64,000 bases of DNA from Lepidostoma basale (GCA_022606425.2 JAHDVF020001018.1:1798001-1862000); one strand, 5' to 3'. Counted from the first letter of the stretch, positions 9,421-19,679 are shown. A program made the numbers and translations. The notes: generated by a model from the sequence alone, not told the origin.

Positions 9421-11582
9421 CACACTGGGGCCGATCCAGGAATTGTGCGAATAAACCCCTTTTTTTTAAATAATATTAGGTCACAAACAATTCCTGGAAT
9501 TGATAGTTAAATATACCTGGCATACAGCTCAGTACTCTAAAGTCATGGTGCAAGTCAACTTTTATCCCTGTTCCAGTCGAAACTTGTCCGTCATAGGCGA
9601 AGCTTTTGCCGTTTGCGATTTCAATACGAAAAGTCACCTTGTATTCATGGCAAATACTTTATAGTGCTTCCAAATTTTGTTATTATTTCAATATGGCATT
9701 ATCACTCACATATTGGTACATATTTTTTTTGAAAATATCTTTGATATATTCTGAATTGTAATATTTTAAAGGGGTATTTACATTACTGGGGAAAATATTT
9801 GCTTTTTTTTAGTTTATTGATTTTATATGTAAAGTTTTAGTTGATATCAGTTCATATCATGTCTGTAGTTTTGGGCTTATTTGCTTACCTATTCATTGTT
9901 CTTAAGGAAATATAAAAAACATTTTGCGCATATTTGCGCTTTTTCACTTAAAGGTCACTTTTGTCCAGGATGTGGAAACATAGTAAAAAAGAAAGCATTT
10001 ATGAGTTATTTTAAATTAATTTCAATTATTATTTTTTCTTTCAGGATCAGGTACAACTAATATTTTTATAATTAGACGTACCTTATTTGATCAAATGAGA
10101 CAATCTGGCTACGTTAAATTGGCTGATCAAGTATCATGTTTGAAGGAATTTGTCGAAATACGTACTAAATGTCCAAAATACCAATTACCAAGCCTTCATA
10201 AAACAATTTCATTTTTTGTGTCTGATTTTAAGAAGAAGTGGCAAAAGGCTATCAGAAAAGAGAACAGATATTTGGTTTTTAATAATGACTGCCTTGATAC
10301 TTCAATAGGTTTTCATAACTTTTCTATTGTTTTAAGTAAAAAAAGTGGGTCGCCCTCAAACAAATTTTGAAGAATCTTGTGATAGAGCTAAACGTCAAAA
10401 GACTAAATCTTTAAGATCAAAGCACTCTCCTAAGGAATGAACATTCGCAGTACAGGTGACTTTTGCGAGCTGCTGGTCAAGTGGATGCATCCAAAGTTTT
10501 GAAGGAAGTTACGACAACTTTACCCACAGCTGCCTCATACAAAAATGCATACAAGAAAATTAACATCTCTAAAAGGTTAGCAGCTTACAGAAAAAGAAGC
10601 TCTTTTGATGTTTATTGAAGTAAAACTCACCAAACATCAATACAATATAATTTGAGAACATGACAAATTCCTATTTCCATCTTGCAAAAAAATACAACAG
10701 GCGAAAAGCGAATGTTACCCACCAAAGGAAAGCATTGCAGTCACAGATACTTTTGCTGAGATTAAATTGCAAATTTTACTTGATCATACTGCCACTCGTC
10801 TTTTGGAAGCTCATAAAGAAATTTTAGAAGTTCAGAAATCAGAAAATATAAAAAATATAACCTTAATATGCAAATGGGGCTTCGACGGATCTGCACAGTC
10901 AGAATACAAACAGAAGTTTAGTAGCAATCCAAATTCTAAGGATAATAATATTTTTATATCGTCTTTAGTACATTTAAGATTGATATCGGACAATTTAGAA
11001 TTAAAAAATAAAATAGTTTTTTGGCAAAATGAAAGACACGATACTGTAGACCCATAAACTCTTTGCGGGAAAATATGCGTGGTACCCGATGCCTCCAACT
11101 ATTCACAAAGTTTTAATTCACGGCCCAGAAATAATAAAGCATGCTTTATTACCTATAGGCCAGCTAAGTGAAGAGGACCAAGAAGCAAGAAACAAAGAGT
11201 TCAAAAGATACAGAGAATGCTTCTCGCGAAAAATGTCACGTATAATAACCAATGAAGATGTATTAAATTTACTTTTAATATCTTCGGACCCTCTTATTAG
11301 CAGCTTGCGAGAAGTATCTGTAAAGAAAGATGTAAATTTTGAAAAGGATACTTTGGATCTATTGGCTCCACCTAATATTATAACGTCCGACGTTTCCACG
11401 CAATCCACGATCAGTGAAAACGAAGCCGAAAATTCTTCAGATAGTGAATAAAATTTTAAAAAATCCTGTTTTTCTTATTAAAATTACTTTATAACAATTT
11501 ATTTACATTGTTTTATTTATTTCATATTTAAAAGACCACAAAAATAATTTATTCCGACAATTCTTAATTCGGCTCCAGTGTG
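9421..11582 (+). mobile_element. RAG1/Transib-like DNA transposon, defective
   Basis: Termini CACACTGGGGCCGA and, at the other end inverted, CACACTGGAGCCGA open imperfect inverted repeats of about 35 bp (roughly 28 matches). The 5-bp direct duplication CAGCG flanks the element (9416-9420 and 11583-11587), which fits Transib target-site duplication. CAC-initiated ends resemble Transib termini and the RAG signal heptamer. The inside carries a broken transposase (about 10035-11451). It is inserted in LINE-B, so it is younger than that copy. Confidence 0.85.
10035..11451 (+). pseudogene. RAG1/Transib-like transposase, broken
   Basis: After a TTTCTTTCAG acceptor-like site, frames with frameshifts and stops encode an N-terminal part (SLHKTISFFVSDFKKKWQKA), a KRQKTKSLRSKHSPKE block, then CKWGFDGSAQSEYKQKF. 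In that block Asp at 10884-10886 would match the first catalytic Asp (RAG1 D600 region). The 3' part encodes YPMPPTIHKVLIHGPEII and LPIGQLSEEDQEARNKEFKR, where Glu at about 11173 fits the RAG1 E962 region. The centre, including the second Asp, is deleted near 11040-11065. Family assignment is from remembered motifs. Confidence 0.75.
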
Positions 11583-11670
11583 CAGCGCAGGATAGGGATA
11601 CGTTTACCAGAGTGATCGCCAACGTCGGGGGGACCCGACAGGACACCTTAAGAAGAAGATGATAAAGAAA
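11583..11670 (+). pseudogene. LINE-B copy, right part
   Basis: Continuation of the LINE-B copy from 9420: CAGGATAGGGATACG, then GTGATCGCCAACGTCGGGGG, GACCCGACAGGACACC and an AAGAAGAAGATG tail. Starts with the CAGCG duplication. Confidence 0.8.
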
Positions 11671-11675
11671 AAATA

Positions 11676-12300
11676 TTATGCTTTTGGTGGCGGGTTGTAC
11701 TTGTACAAATACAAAAGCGTTAAGTGAATTAAAATAGAGGGGGCGCTAACGGAGACATCCGTGCATGGGGACGCGTCCAAGGACAGTCTTGTCAGCACAG
11801 CGTGAACAAGTTGACTCTCCGCTCTTCCAGGTGCAACATATGTATCCCCATATAATCTGTTGTAGAGTCCTGTCGTCTTAGGGAGAACCTTTGTAAAAGT
11901 ATGAGTAACACCTCCATTATGATACACGAGATTAAAAAAAACATCGAAGGCTTTAAATCACAAGGGGACAAATCGGGAGAGCGGGCCGGCCTCTCCAAAT
12001 CGCCCCTAATTGAGATGAGGCGCTTTGGGAAGTGTTCCCTCAAAACAGCCATCCCGTGACAGAAATCCCGTATTTATGTGAACCGTCCAGGGACCCTAAA
12101 AGATTTGAAAACCAACATACAGGAAGAATTTGCCAAGAAAACGCCTGATATGCTGGCAAGAGTCATGACAAAAGCCAGAAATCGGTTTAGTCAGTGTATG
12201 GAGAATGGGGGACGTCACCTGCCTGATTTGATTTTCAAAAACTAAGTAAAACAAAACTTTAGGTATGTGTCTATATTATAAAAAACAAATAAAAGTTTTC
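11676..12300. pseudogene. Tc1/mariner-type transposase remnant with inversion
   Basis: Minus strand 12052 down to about 11940 encodes LREHFPKRLISIRGDL and PARSPDLSPCD, the region of the third acidic residue. Plus strand about 12073-12245 encodes the following C-terminal part, VNRPGTLKDLKTNIQEEF through QCMENGGRHLPDLIFKN and a stop. The two pieces are adjacent in protein order but lie on opposite strands, so one has been inverted near 12055-12070. The DNA at 11676-11930 is unassigned. Confidence 0.7.
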
Positions 12301-12309
12301 AAATTCATA

Positions 12310-12548
12310 CAATGGGTATTATTAAGGTTTGAAAAAAGGAAGTTATGCTGCCGCACCCTTGAACATCCATTTGAAATGTTCAAGCTCCTCACTGTTCCAA
12401 CGAATGATGCCGACTAAACTATGTCGGCACAAAAATTCAGTTATAGTTCCGCCTCTCAAACGAGACCACTAAAGCTCCGCTACAACATCAACCGACTGAA
12501 TGGCGCGCTTTTTAAAAAAGGAAGTTATGATGCCGCATCCTGTACAAC
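12310..12548 (+). repeat. Direct repeat pair around GGAAGTTATG
   Basis: AAAAAGGAAGTTATG(C/A)TGCCGCA(C/T)CC occurs at about 12328-12358 and 12513-12541. The ~160 bp between is unremarkable. It may be the ends of a small element or a tandem remnant. Confidence 0.5.
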
Positions 12549-12644
12549 TTAGTGATATTGATTAAGGAAAGAAATTTGATCGAGAATATATCATTGGGCG
12601 CACGTCGCGTCGTGTCGTTTTTTGAATACTAGGTGATTATAAAA

Positions 12645-12790
12645 ACACTTACTTCCTATAGTCATGCAATTATTGAATAATTTTAGCCCCTTTCACGATT
12701 TTATTCCAAGCTCCTTGATCCTGCGACTTTTTCTCCCAGCAGTCTGTTTCGGCCAATCTAACCAGATCAGCCAGAACATTTTCAGAACAT
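12645..12790 (-). pseudogene. LINE-D 3' fragment
   Basis: Minus-strand match to LINE-D at 50035-50190: same TTACTTCCTAT(A/G)G end and the block AGCTCC(T/C)(T/C)GATCCTGCG, then AGATCAGCCAGAACATT. Runs directly into LINE-A at about 12791. Confidence 0.7.
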
Positions 12791-13145
12791 CGTGTCATGC
12801 ACGCGCGTCGATTTCTCCGACTCCTCACGTGGCCGAGATTCAATATTTGATTTATTCACGTTTTCCTCGGTCTTCCTCTATTTCTAGTTCCATTTACATC
12901 GTTAACATATATATTTTTTATCATTCTTTCTTCATTCATTCTTTTCATATGTCCAAACCATCTTAATGATCCTTTCATTATTTTGTTCATAACACCATCA
13001 TTCGCACCGCATTCACTTCTTATATTTTCATTCGACACTATCATACACGGAGTATCTACACATTCGTCTGAGAGATCTCATTTTTACTGCATTTATTCTA
13101 CTTTCATCCTTCTTTTGCCAGTTCCATGCTTCGCTTCCAATACAC
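12791..13145 (-). pseudogene. LINE-A fragment
   Basis: The minus strand encodes NAKR-like upstream residues, then VSNENIRSECGANDGVMNKI, KGSLRWFGHMKRMNEERM and VNGTRNRGRPRKT. The terminal ~80 bp and the TTAG tail are missing; the LINE-D piece sits there instead. Confidence 0.82.
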
Positions 13146-14365
13146 TCATAAATATTTCAATAAACAATAATATTAATTTAATATATATTTTAAGATTATT
13201 ACAACTTAAACTGACACCATTATAAAAAAAAAACAATCTCTCGATTCTATCGACCAAAGCGATCATACCCAATATCGATACAATTTAAGTTAATAATACT
13301 TTTTTAAAATTAAGTGATGATTTGTAATCACTTGGTCCGGCCCCGTTAAACAGAAACCTCCAACGTTTTGTCACCTATCTTGTTCTTATCTAAAATGCCC
13401 GCGAAAACACAAACCGCGTCGTTACTTCCCGCCCTTTTTTTGTATTTGGAACGCGTTCGATCTTTTATTTTTTAAGTCGTTTCCTACGAGACGTCCCGCC
13501 TACTCTTAAACGCCACCAGAATACAAAGAAATTGTCGAAAGGTTACGATTAATTCAAATGAGAAAAAATGTTATTTTGTTTTGGGTTGCGACCTTTTTAT
13601 TTTATGGATTTATTTTGGTTGTTAATTTGCGTTGTAAGGATGGTGTTTATGGGTTGCATTGAAGGACCCGCGTTCGGAATACAAGAATTTGTTTAAAAAA
13701 CACTTTTTTGTGTGTATTCAAATTCTACCATTGTTAACAAATATCTTTAGATTGGGCTGATTGTAATTCATGCTGTCGACATACTTTTATTCGACTCGCT
13801 GAAGGCATTTTACCTTTTATAAACACAGTTTTATTATAATACTATGGCGCAGATCGGTGCAATAAATATTTCCGTTTTCGCTTCACAAGGATACTCGTAA
13901 ATTTATAATTAACTGCTTCCACCACGCATAATATTTTTATTCTCTACAGAAATAGCTGCAATTAATTAGAACACGTATTATTGAATGGGGATATGGCCAT
14001 AATATTTCTGTTTATAGTGTCAGCTATACATAAATTTAATTTTATTGCCCAGTAACCAATTTTGAAAAACTGACTTTGATAATTCGCACGCTTAATAGTA
14101 AACTGACCGATTATGGTTTAGCTCATAATTGAGTTAACATTAGACAGAGGCTTTTGTTAATGCTATCCATATATTTTTCAAAATGTTCACGCTATCCATT
14201 CGTACGTACGATAATCGTTCACAATGTTAACGCTATCCATTCGTACGTGTTTTTTGACTGTTTTTGTTAAAACTCCGACTCATGTCAGATTGAGCAAAAC
14301 TTGCTTTTTTGAGTTAAGCCAGTGTTCTATTAAGCGTTCGATTTGTACGTTTTCTCTTCGTAACT
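13146..14365. other. AT-rich stretch without a recognised gene
   Basis: No ORF with a known domain and no tails or terminal repeats. A short tandem duplication is visible at about 14180-14250, where ACGCTATCCATTCGTACGT occurs twice about 45 bp apart. Confidence 0.5.
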
Positions 14366-14369
14366 AACT

Positions 14370-14835
14370 AACTAACTAAACTAACCATCACGTCGTCTCC
14401 CCGGAGGTGTAGGTAGAAATAATGTAACTCTACATTCATACATCGTGTCATGCACGCACGTCGATTTTTCCGCTCCTCACGTGACCGACATTTAATATTC
14501 GAGCGTCATCCTTTCTCTGTTTCTAACTCCGTTCATGTCGTTTATATATACTTTCTTCACCATTCTGTCTTCATTAATTCTTTCCATGTGTCCAAACCAT
14601 TTTAACAACCCTTTTATTATTTTGTTCATAACATTTTCATTCGCACGGCATTCCCTTCTTTTATTTGGATTTGACACTCTATCATATACAGATTTACTAT
14701 ACATTCGTCTTAGAGATGATGATGATGATTTATATAGCGCCATTTTTGTGAAAGATTCACTTCAAGGGCGCTCAGATCTCATTTCTACTGCTATTTTTCT
14801 AATTTCATCCTTTTTTTGTGAGTCATAAGGGTCGG
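14370..14835 (-). pseudogene. LINE-A fragment with nested L2 tail
   Basis: The minus-strand tail (CTAACTAACTAA at 14364-14380) is followed by the CCGGGGAGACGACGTGATGG-type end and VYINDMNGVRNRERM, then GHMERINEDRMVKK and SVYDRVSNPNKRRECRANEN. A ~60-bp insertion at 14717-14776 interrupts it; beyond that the LINE continues with the KDE-, ESRINAVEMRSL-like region. Confidence 0.78.
14717..14776 (-). mobile_element. L2-type tail inserted in LINE-A
   Basis: Minus-strand end of the L2-type LINE (AGCGCCCTTGAAGTGAATCT-like, then ATGGCGCTATATAAATCATC with a GATGAT-type simple tail). AGAT flanks both sides, a possible target duplication. Confidence 0.65.
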
Positions 14836-15145
14836 CACAATAATGATTTCTCTTCGTTATATACTAAATTGTCATATTTATATTCAGAAAGATCTAAACC
14901 GTGTCGAAAACGAACGGATATGTTTCGACTTACTACGATTTTATCTAATGCATGGAAGGGGCAAGAAAGTTGCTCCATGTGGTATTACCATAACAATAAC
15001 ACTCGGTACCCCTGGAAACGACATAAAGTTTGTCAAATTTTTTATCACAATGGCAAAAGAAGAGAAATATGATCCTTTTAAGGGTCACCGATACAAAACT
15101 AGCTTGGCATTGACACGACGAAGAAGAAGATGTATTACATTGTCT
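14836..15145 (+). other. Unidentified segment with GAAGAAGAAG end
   Basis: An open frame of about 105 codons (14843-15160) shows no recognised motif. The block ACACGACGAAGAAGAAGATG at about 15114 resembles a LINE tail, so this may be the 3' UTR of another LINE. A function is not assigned. Confidence 0.35.
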
Positions 15146-15254
15146 CTAATGTATATTTGAGTGACCAGGTTGTTTATAACTATGAAGTATATGGGTACCT
15201 ATACCGAATATTTCTGGGGATTGGATACGAAAGGCACAAGACAGGAATACGTGG

Positions 15255-15310
15255 AGAAGTATGGGGGAGGCCTATGTCCAGCAGTGGACGACAACGGCTG
15301 TTTAAGTAAA
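15255..15310 (+). pseudogene. RTE-type LINE tail fragment
   Basis: GGAGGCCTATGTCCAGCAGT followed by GGACGACAACGGCTG is the typical end of many RTE-type LINE ORFs (EEAYVQQW). A weaker copy lies at about 20133-20175, before an AAGAAGAAGAAG tail. Confidence 0.55.
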
Positions 15311-15374
15311 AACAATGATTCGCAACGGGGGTGGTACCACCCTCTAGCAGGCGTTGAAGCTTTCCACGTGAGCG

Positions 15375-16112
15375 ACAGAATTAATGTTCTGGTCCCAACC
15401 CTAATATATGGAAGCGAAGCATGGAACTGGCAGAAGAAGGATGAGAGCAGAATAAATGCGGTAGAGATGAGGTGCCTAAGACGTATTGTGTGTTAAAACG
15501 ATATACGATAGAATCTCAAATGCTGATATAAGAAAGGAATGTAGAGCGGAAGAAGGTATTATGAACAAAATTATGAAAGGATCGCTGCGTTGATTCGGAT
15601 ATATGGAACGCATGGATGGAGAAAATGGTTAATAATGTAAATGGGGTACGGAGTCGAGGCAGACCTAGGAAAACGCGGCATGACCAAATTAATCAAATTT
15701 TAAAGGTTGGTCATGTTAGAAGTCGGAAGAATCGACATGCGTGTATGACTCGTTGTATGAACGTGGAGGAAGCTAGAGAGTTTTTTTGTTTTTTGTTTTG
15801 TTTTATGTATACAACAGGTTGCTTGAACCCAATTACTGTATACAATTTTTTTTTAGCTATTATATTGATTCTCGTGACATGTGATAGGTAGCCAATCTAT
15901 CGCCATTTTATTGTCACGTGAATTATACACCAGACCAATGACAGTGTGACAAACACACTGCCATCGCCGGGAATCGAACCCGGGACCTTCGGTATGGAAG
16001 TCAGAGCTCTTACCACTCCGCCACGAAGGTCGCTGTTTGCCAGGATAGAGTAGTGTGGCGGTTCTCTCTGCCTACCCTTGCGGGGAAACGGCGTGATGGT
16101 TTATTTGTTTGT
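15375..16112 (+). pseudogene. LINE-A copy split by SINE1
   Basis: Encodes PTLIYGSEAWNWQKKDESRI, then NAVEMRCLRRIVC with a stop, then KIMKGSLR-like and GVRSRGRPRKTRHDQINQIL to NVEEAREF. SINE1 interrupts at 15806-16033. The end resumes with GGATAGAGTAGTGTGGCGGT and the GGGGAAACGGCGTGATGGTT terminus. Confidence 0.82.
15806..16033 (-). mobile_element. tRNA-derived SINE1, copy 2 (nested in LINE-A)
   Basis: Minus-strand head with B box GGTTCGATTCC and A box TGGCGGAGTGG, the shared body, and TGTATACA at the 3' end. It sits inside LINE-A between the AREF codons and the DRVVW-like codons, so it inserted after the LINE. The poly-T run left of it (15781-15800) is its A-rich tail on the minus strand. 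Confidence 0.87.
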
Positions 16113-16494
16113 GTTTTTGTTTGTTTTGAAGGTTTGTTAAGTAGTGGAGTGCCCTTCCATTTTCCCAAGTAACCTTAGCAATTGATATTGATACAGCATT
16201 AAGAATAATTTGATATAATTTTATTGTTTGTACGCGGCATAATAAGCATATCTTAATGTACATATAATACAAATAAAGCAATGTACGACTATATAAACTA
16301 ATGATTTGTAATTTAAATAATAATTTATTATTCTGACATAATGAATAACGTGATTACAAAGAGTCTTACCGCCTACATGTCTTGCCTTATTATGGCATTA
16401 TAAGAATATGGTTTGAGCTATAAATAATGTATTTATTTATTTAATATAATATACAGAAAAATCAACAATACATGTATAGTTTATGATTATAAGA

Positions 16495-16565
16495 GAGTGA
16501 GATGTTTTGCCTTATTAGGACATTGTCAATATATATTAGATAATGTCCTAATAAGGCATATTTCG
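16495..16565. repeat. Family-6 hairpin remnant
   Basis: GCCTTATTAGGACATT and its reverse complement AATGTCCTAATAAGGC flank an AT-rich loop of 20 bp. TGTTTTGCC on the left echoes the family-6 block. Confidence 0.65.
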
Positions 16566-16684
16566 TTTTCTCATAAAAGAAAAAAAAAACTTATAGGATG
16601 CGTACTTATTTTTTAAATATCATAAATGCATTGATTTATTAAATACTTGGAATTATTACTAATTAATTATTGTGTACGGAATAA

Positions 16685-16790
16685 ATAAATTGAATAATTG
16701 ATACGAATGGAAACGTCTATTTTCTGGAAGCTATATTTTAGTTTATGTGAATGACATGATTGTTTCGTATTGCTAAGGCATTATTAAATA
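16685..16790 (-). repeat. Family-6 repeat half
   Basis: Has the AATTGATACGAATGGAAACG arm, TTTTCTGGAAGCTATATTTTA, then a disturbed ATGACATGATTGTTTCG with GCTAAGGCATTATTAAATAA. Cut off by the LINE-A tail at about 16790. Confidence 0.6.
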
Positions 16791-17012
16791 ACTAACCATC
16801 ACGCCGTTTCCCCGGAGAAGTAGGCAGAGAGGATGGATCGCCACATTGTTCTATCCTGATATAGCTCTCGCGCCTCTCCGACATCCACGCTCGTCGATAG
16901 TTCCTACTTCGAACGTGGCCGCCTTACAGTAATGAATTAATTTGGTCATGCCACGTCTTCCTCGGCCTATATCGATTTCTTTTTCCATTAACACTACTTG
17001 GCACTCTGTATG
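16790..17012 (-). pseudogene. LINE-A fragment (divergent subfamily)
   Basis: The minus strand carries the ORF end (GGGGAAACGGCGTGATGGTT-type) and the HDQINSLL and NGKRNRYRPRKTWH regions. Truncated at about 17012, just before SINE1 copy 3. Confidence 0.75.
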
Positions 17013-17032
17013 AAATTATATATAAGACGTCT

Positions 17033-17268
17033 GGCGACCTTCGTGGCAGGGTGACAAGAGCTCTGACTGCCATACCAAAAATCCCGGGATCGATTCCCGG
17101 CGATGGCAGTGTGATTGTCAATGTGTCTTTGGTCTGGTGTAGAATTCACGTGATAATAAAAATACGATAGATTAGCTACCGTTCATATGTCATGAGAATC
17201 AAAATAATAGCTAAAAACACACTGTATACAGTTATTGGATTCAAATGACCCGTTGTATATAAAAAAAG
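17033..17268 (+). mobile_element. tRNA-derived SINE1, copy 3
   Basis: Head GGCGACCTTCGTGGCAGGGT with a B box GGATCGATTCC. Shares CTGACTGCCATACCAAAA with copy 4, against CTGACTTCCATACCGAAGG in copies 1 and 2, so two subfamilies exist. The body ends in TATACAGTTATTGGATTCAA and GTTGTATATAAAAAAA. Confidence 0.85.
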
Positions 17269-17309
17269 GCATCTAAGATTTTTTTGATAAAATTGATGTA
17301 CTCCCAATG

Positions 17310-17660
17310 ATCTTCTTCTTCTTCTTCTGATTGTAGATATTGCGATCTGTTTATGCAGGATATCAACTTTCTTCCTGCGATAAAGACGACCAGCCTTCTC
17401 TCCATCTATTTGGTGGTCGTCCTGGTGGTCGACGGCCCTCTGGAGTCTCGTGCATCACGATCTTAGGAATTCTTGCTGGATCCATTCTCTCGATGTGGTC
17501 CCTCCAGAATCGTCTTCTCTGCCTACTCCATCTCACTATGTCTTCAATTTTGCAGAATTTGCGAATTTATTCATTGGGTATCCTATCTCTAAGGGTTCTC
17601 CCCACAATAGGTCGCAATGTTCTCATTTCTGCTACTCTTAAGAGATGTTTGATTCCCAAT
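17310..17660 (-). pseudogene. LINE-O 3' fragment
   Basis: The minus strand encodes, with breaks, KIEDIVRWSRQRRRFWRDHI-like residues, then RIPKIVMHET, RGPSTTRTTTK and RWREGWSSLSQEES-like to a tail ending AGAAGAAGAAGAAGAT (17308-17325 on plus as TCTTCTTCT). The same element is at 23955-24175 on the plus strand. Confidence 0.7.
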
Positions 17661-17765
17661 GATGAAGGTGTAAAATCTTCGAAAGAGAAAAATAAACTAA
17701 AATGTGGAAAAACAATGTTTTAGTTTACATAAAATCGTTATCTAAGATTTTGATAACCGTCCAGA
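17650..17765 (+). repeat. Hammerhead-like repeat, decayed
   Basis: CAATGATGAAGGTGTAAAAT followed by CTTCGAAAGAGAAAAATAAA parallels the copy at 45785-45870, but the CATGTC block (helix III and cleavage site) is deleted, so no cleavage could occur. Confidence 0.55.
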
Positions 17766-17894
17766 GAACGATGTTTTATTGCTGCAAAACGTATCGATCT
17801 CAGCAGTGATAGTTTTATGCAGTTAGATTGCATCGCCACAGCCTATAACAATAAAATTGGCATGCTATTTTAAGTCAGTTCCTGAATAAGATCA

Positions 17895-18090
17895 TTATCT
17901 AACTAACTAACTAACTAACCATCACTCCGTCTCTCCGAAAGGGGAGGCAGAAAGAATGGACTGCCATACTTTAACCGATGCGGAACTCCATTCTTCTCTT
18001 TTCGCCCCCGCGAGAGAGTGATGTGATGGGTTGCGAACCTCATCGCCACCAATATGCATCTCCCGCGCACACTACCAGTCCACAAAATAA
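17895..18090 (-). mobile_element. Non-autonomous element with LINE-A tail
   Basis: The minus strand reads from a GGACTGGTAGTGTGCGCGGG head, through GATGAGGTTCGCAACCCATC and GCATCGGTTAAAGTATGGCA, into the LINE-A terminal block, then five TTAG units (17898-17920 on plus as CTAACTAACTAA). It shares only the last ~50 bp with LINE-A and has no ORF. It may be a SINE-like parasite of LINE-A. Confidence 0.72.
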
Positions 18091-18965
18091 ATCTTAAACA
18101 AATTATATAAAATACAATGATATAAAATAAAATAAAAATATTTTAACACATAATGTTCTTTTAGATGGTGCACTTGTCAGCTGGACGATCCGGACTTTTC
18201 TATTTATTTAATTTATATTCCAAGTATTCACCATTCTTTTAAATAATACTATAATCAGGCACTTAAAACAATCCAACACCAGCAAAAACTTTAAAATATT
18301 ATTGAAGAATTTATTCAATTTGTCATTGGAACAAATGAAAAATTTATTTTTACACCTGTCAAAATTCTTTTTATAAACAAAAAAACTTATATAATTTTAA
18401 CATCACAACAGTCAAAACATTTTTTGTGTCGCAACGAACTATTATAAAGTGCGGCAACAATCAAATTGATTATAAACGAAAAATCACTTATAAACGAAAT
18501 ATCTCCAAATTTACGGGAGCACCACATGAACCAAACCAAATGTTCAAAATCAGAACCAGATTAATGATTCTCTAAATCAAAAAAGATTTTTTTTAAACAT
18601 AGGTATAATAGCTGGTACTTATAAGTCAAAGCCGTGTTATAATTATAGCAAAAGATATTTTAATGGATCACATGGACTAAAAATGGAAATAACAACAATT
18701 GTTTTCTATCTCATATAAGGTATAAACGTATAGGGTGCAGGGCTGGGCCTGCGGCCTTTTAGAGTAATCTTGGAATACCGGGGGACTACAAAGAAGTGGA
18801 CACACCAGAAGACGGCATTGCTGGGCAGTGATGAGGCAGGGTTATTTGTGTTCGTGTTTTTGTCGTCCTCTCAGCGCCAAGCTGTCTGCCCACAGGCTAC
18901 AAGGTGTACAGGATAAATGTAAACACTTTTTTTTATTACAATAAAAAAAAAAAAATATTTTACAT
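18091..18965. other. No gene recognised
   Basis: AT-rich to about 18720, then a GC-richer stretch (18735-18910). No domain, tail or partner repeat was recognised. Confidence 0.45.
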
Positions 18966-18969
18966 ATTC

Positions 18970-19515
18970 CAAAACTAACTAATTAATCATCACGTTGTCG
19001 TACGCAGAAATAATAAACTACCAATTATTATACTACGTAATAAGTGAAACGTATTAAGTACATCCCAAAGCAAAACAAAATATTTTGGACTGTCAGAAAG
19101 AAAACACAGTGTTGGGACTTGACAAAATTAAACAGTTAAATCGCGACCTGGCAATGTCAAGCGAATTATTAAGGTCTATATTCGTCTGTACTACGAAAAT
19201 TATCAATTAATTTATTAATTAAGTTAATTAGAGCTCGATTCGTAACTAAATTATGCCTATAACCACCGCCGGGATCCATTCAATCAATTTTGAAAGTTTC
19301 CCGAGGATCTATCGAGTAAAAAGGATTTATCGAGTAAAAAGGCAATGGCAATTCAATTCTTACCTACTTCTCACGCTTCCTCAACATTCATACATAGTGT
19401 CATGCATGCAAGTCGATTTTAGCCTTCCTCTATTTCTTTTTCCGTTTACGTTATGTATATTTACTTACTTTATCATTCTTACTTCATTCATTTTTTCCAT
19501 GTGTCCAAAGTATGT
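18970..19515 (-). pseudogene. LINE-A fragments, strongly decayed
   Basis: A tail with terminal remnant lies at 18973-19020 (ACTAACTAATTAATCATCAC). A second piece at about 19360-19512 matches the minus-strand LINE-A region CTTCCTCAACATTCATACAT to ATTTTTTCCATGTGTCCAAA. The DNA between is unassigned. Confidence 0.6.
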
Positions 19516-19679
19516 ATTTGCATAAAATATGGAATCGGTAAAAGCAGAAAAAAAAAGAATAACTGTGACAGAAATGTAACTCCATAAACAAACACTTGAC
19601 GTGTGATAAATCTTTTGCAGATATGTAGAATGTCAATGCTTATGTATAAGAAGACAAGTTAGGTCGAATGAATGCGTTA

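Noticed and set aside
14818..15160. Open frames of 84-105 codons as a host gene
   Set aside because: No recognised motif, overlapping frames, and a LINE-like GAAGAAGAAG end; left as unassigned.
16495..16565. Hairpin as a transcription terminator
   Set aside because: It belongs to a dispersed fold-back family, not to the end of any gene.
17650..17680. Hammerhead motif at 17650
   Set aside because: The helix III/cleavage block is deleted, so it is only a relic of the family.
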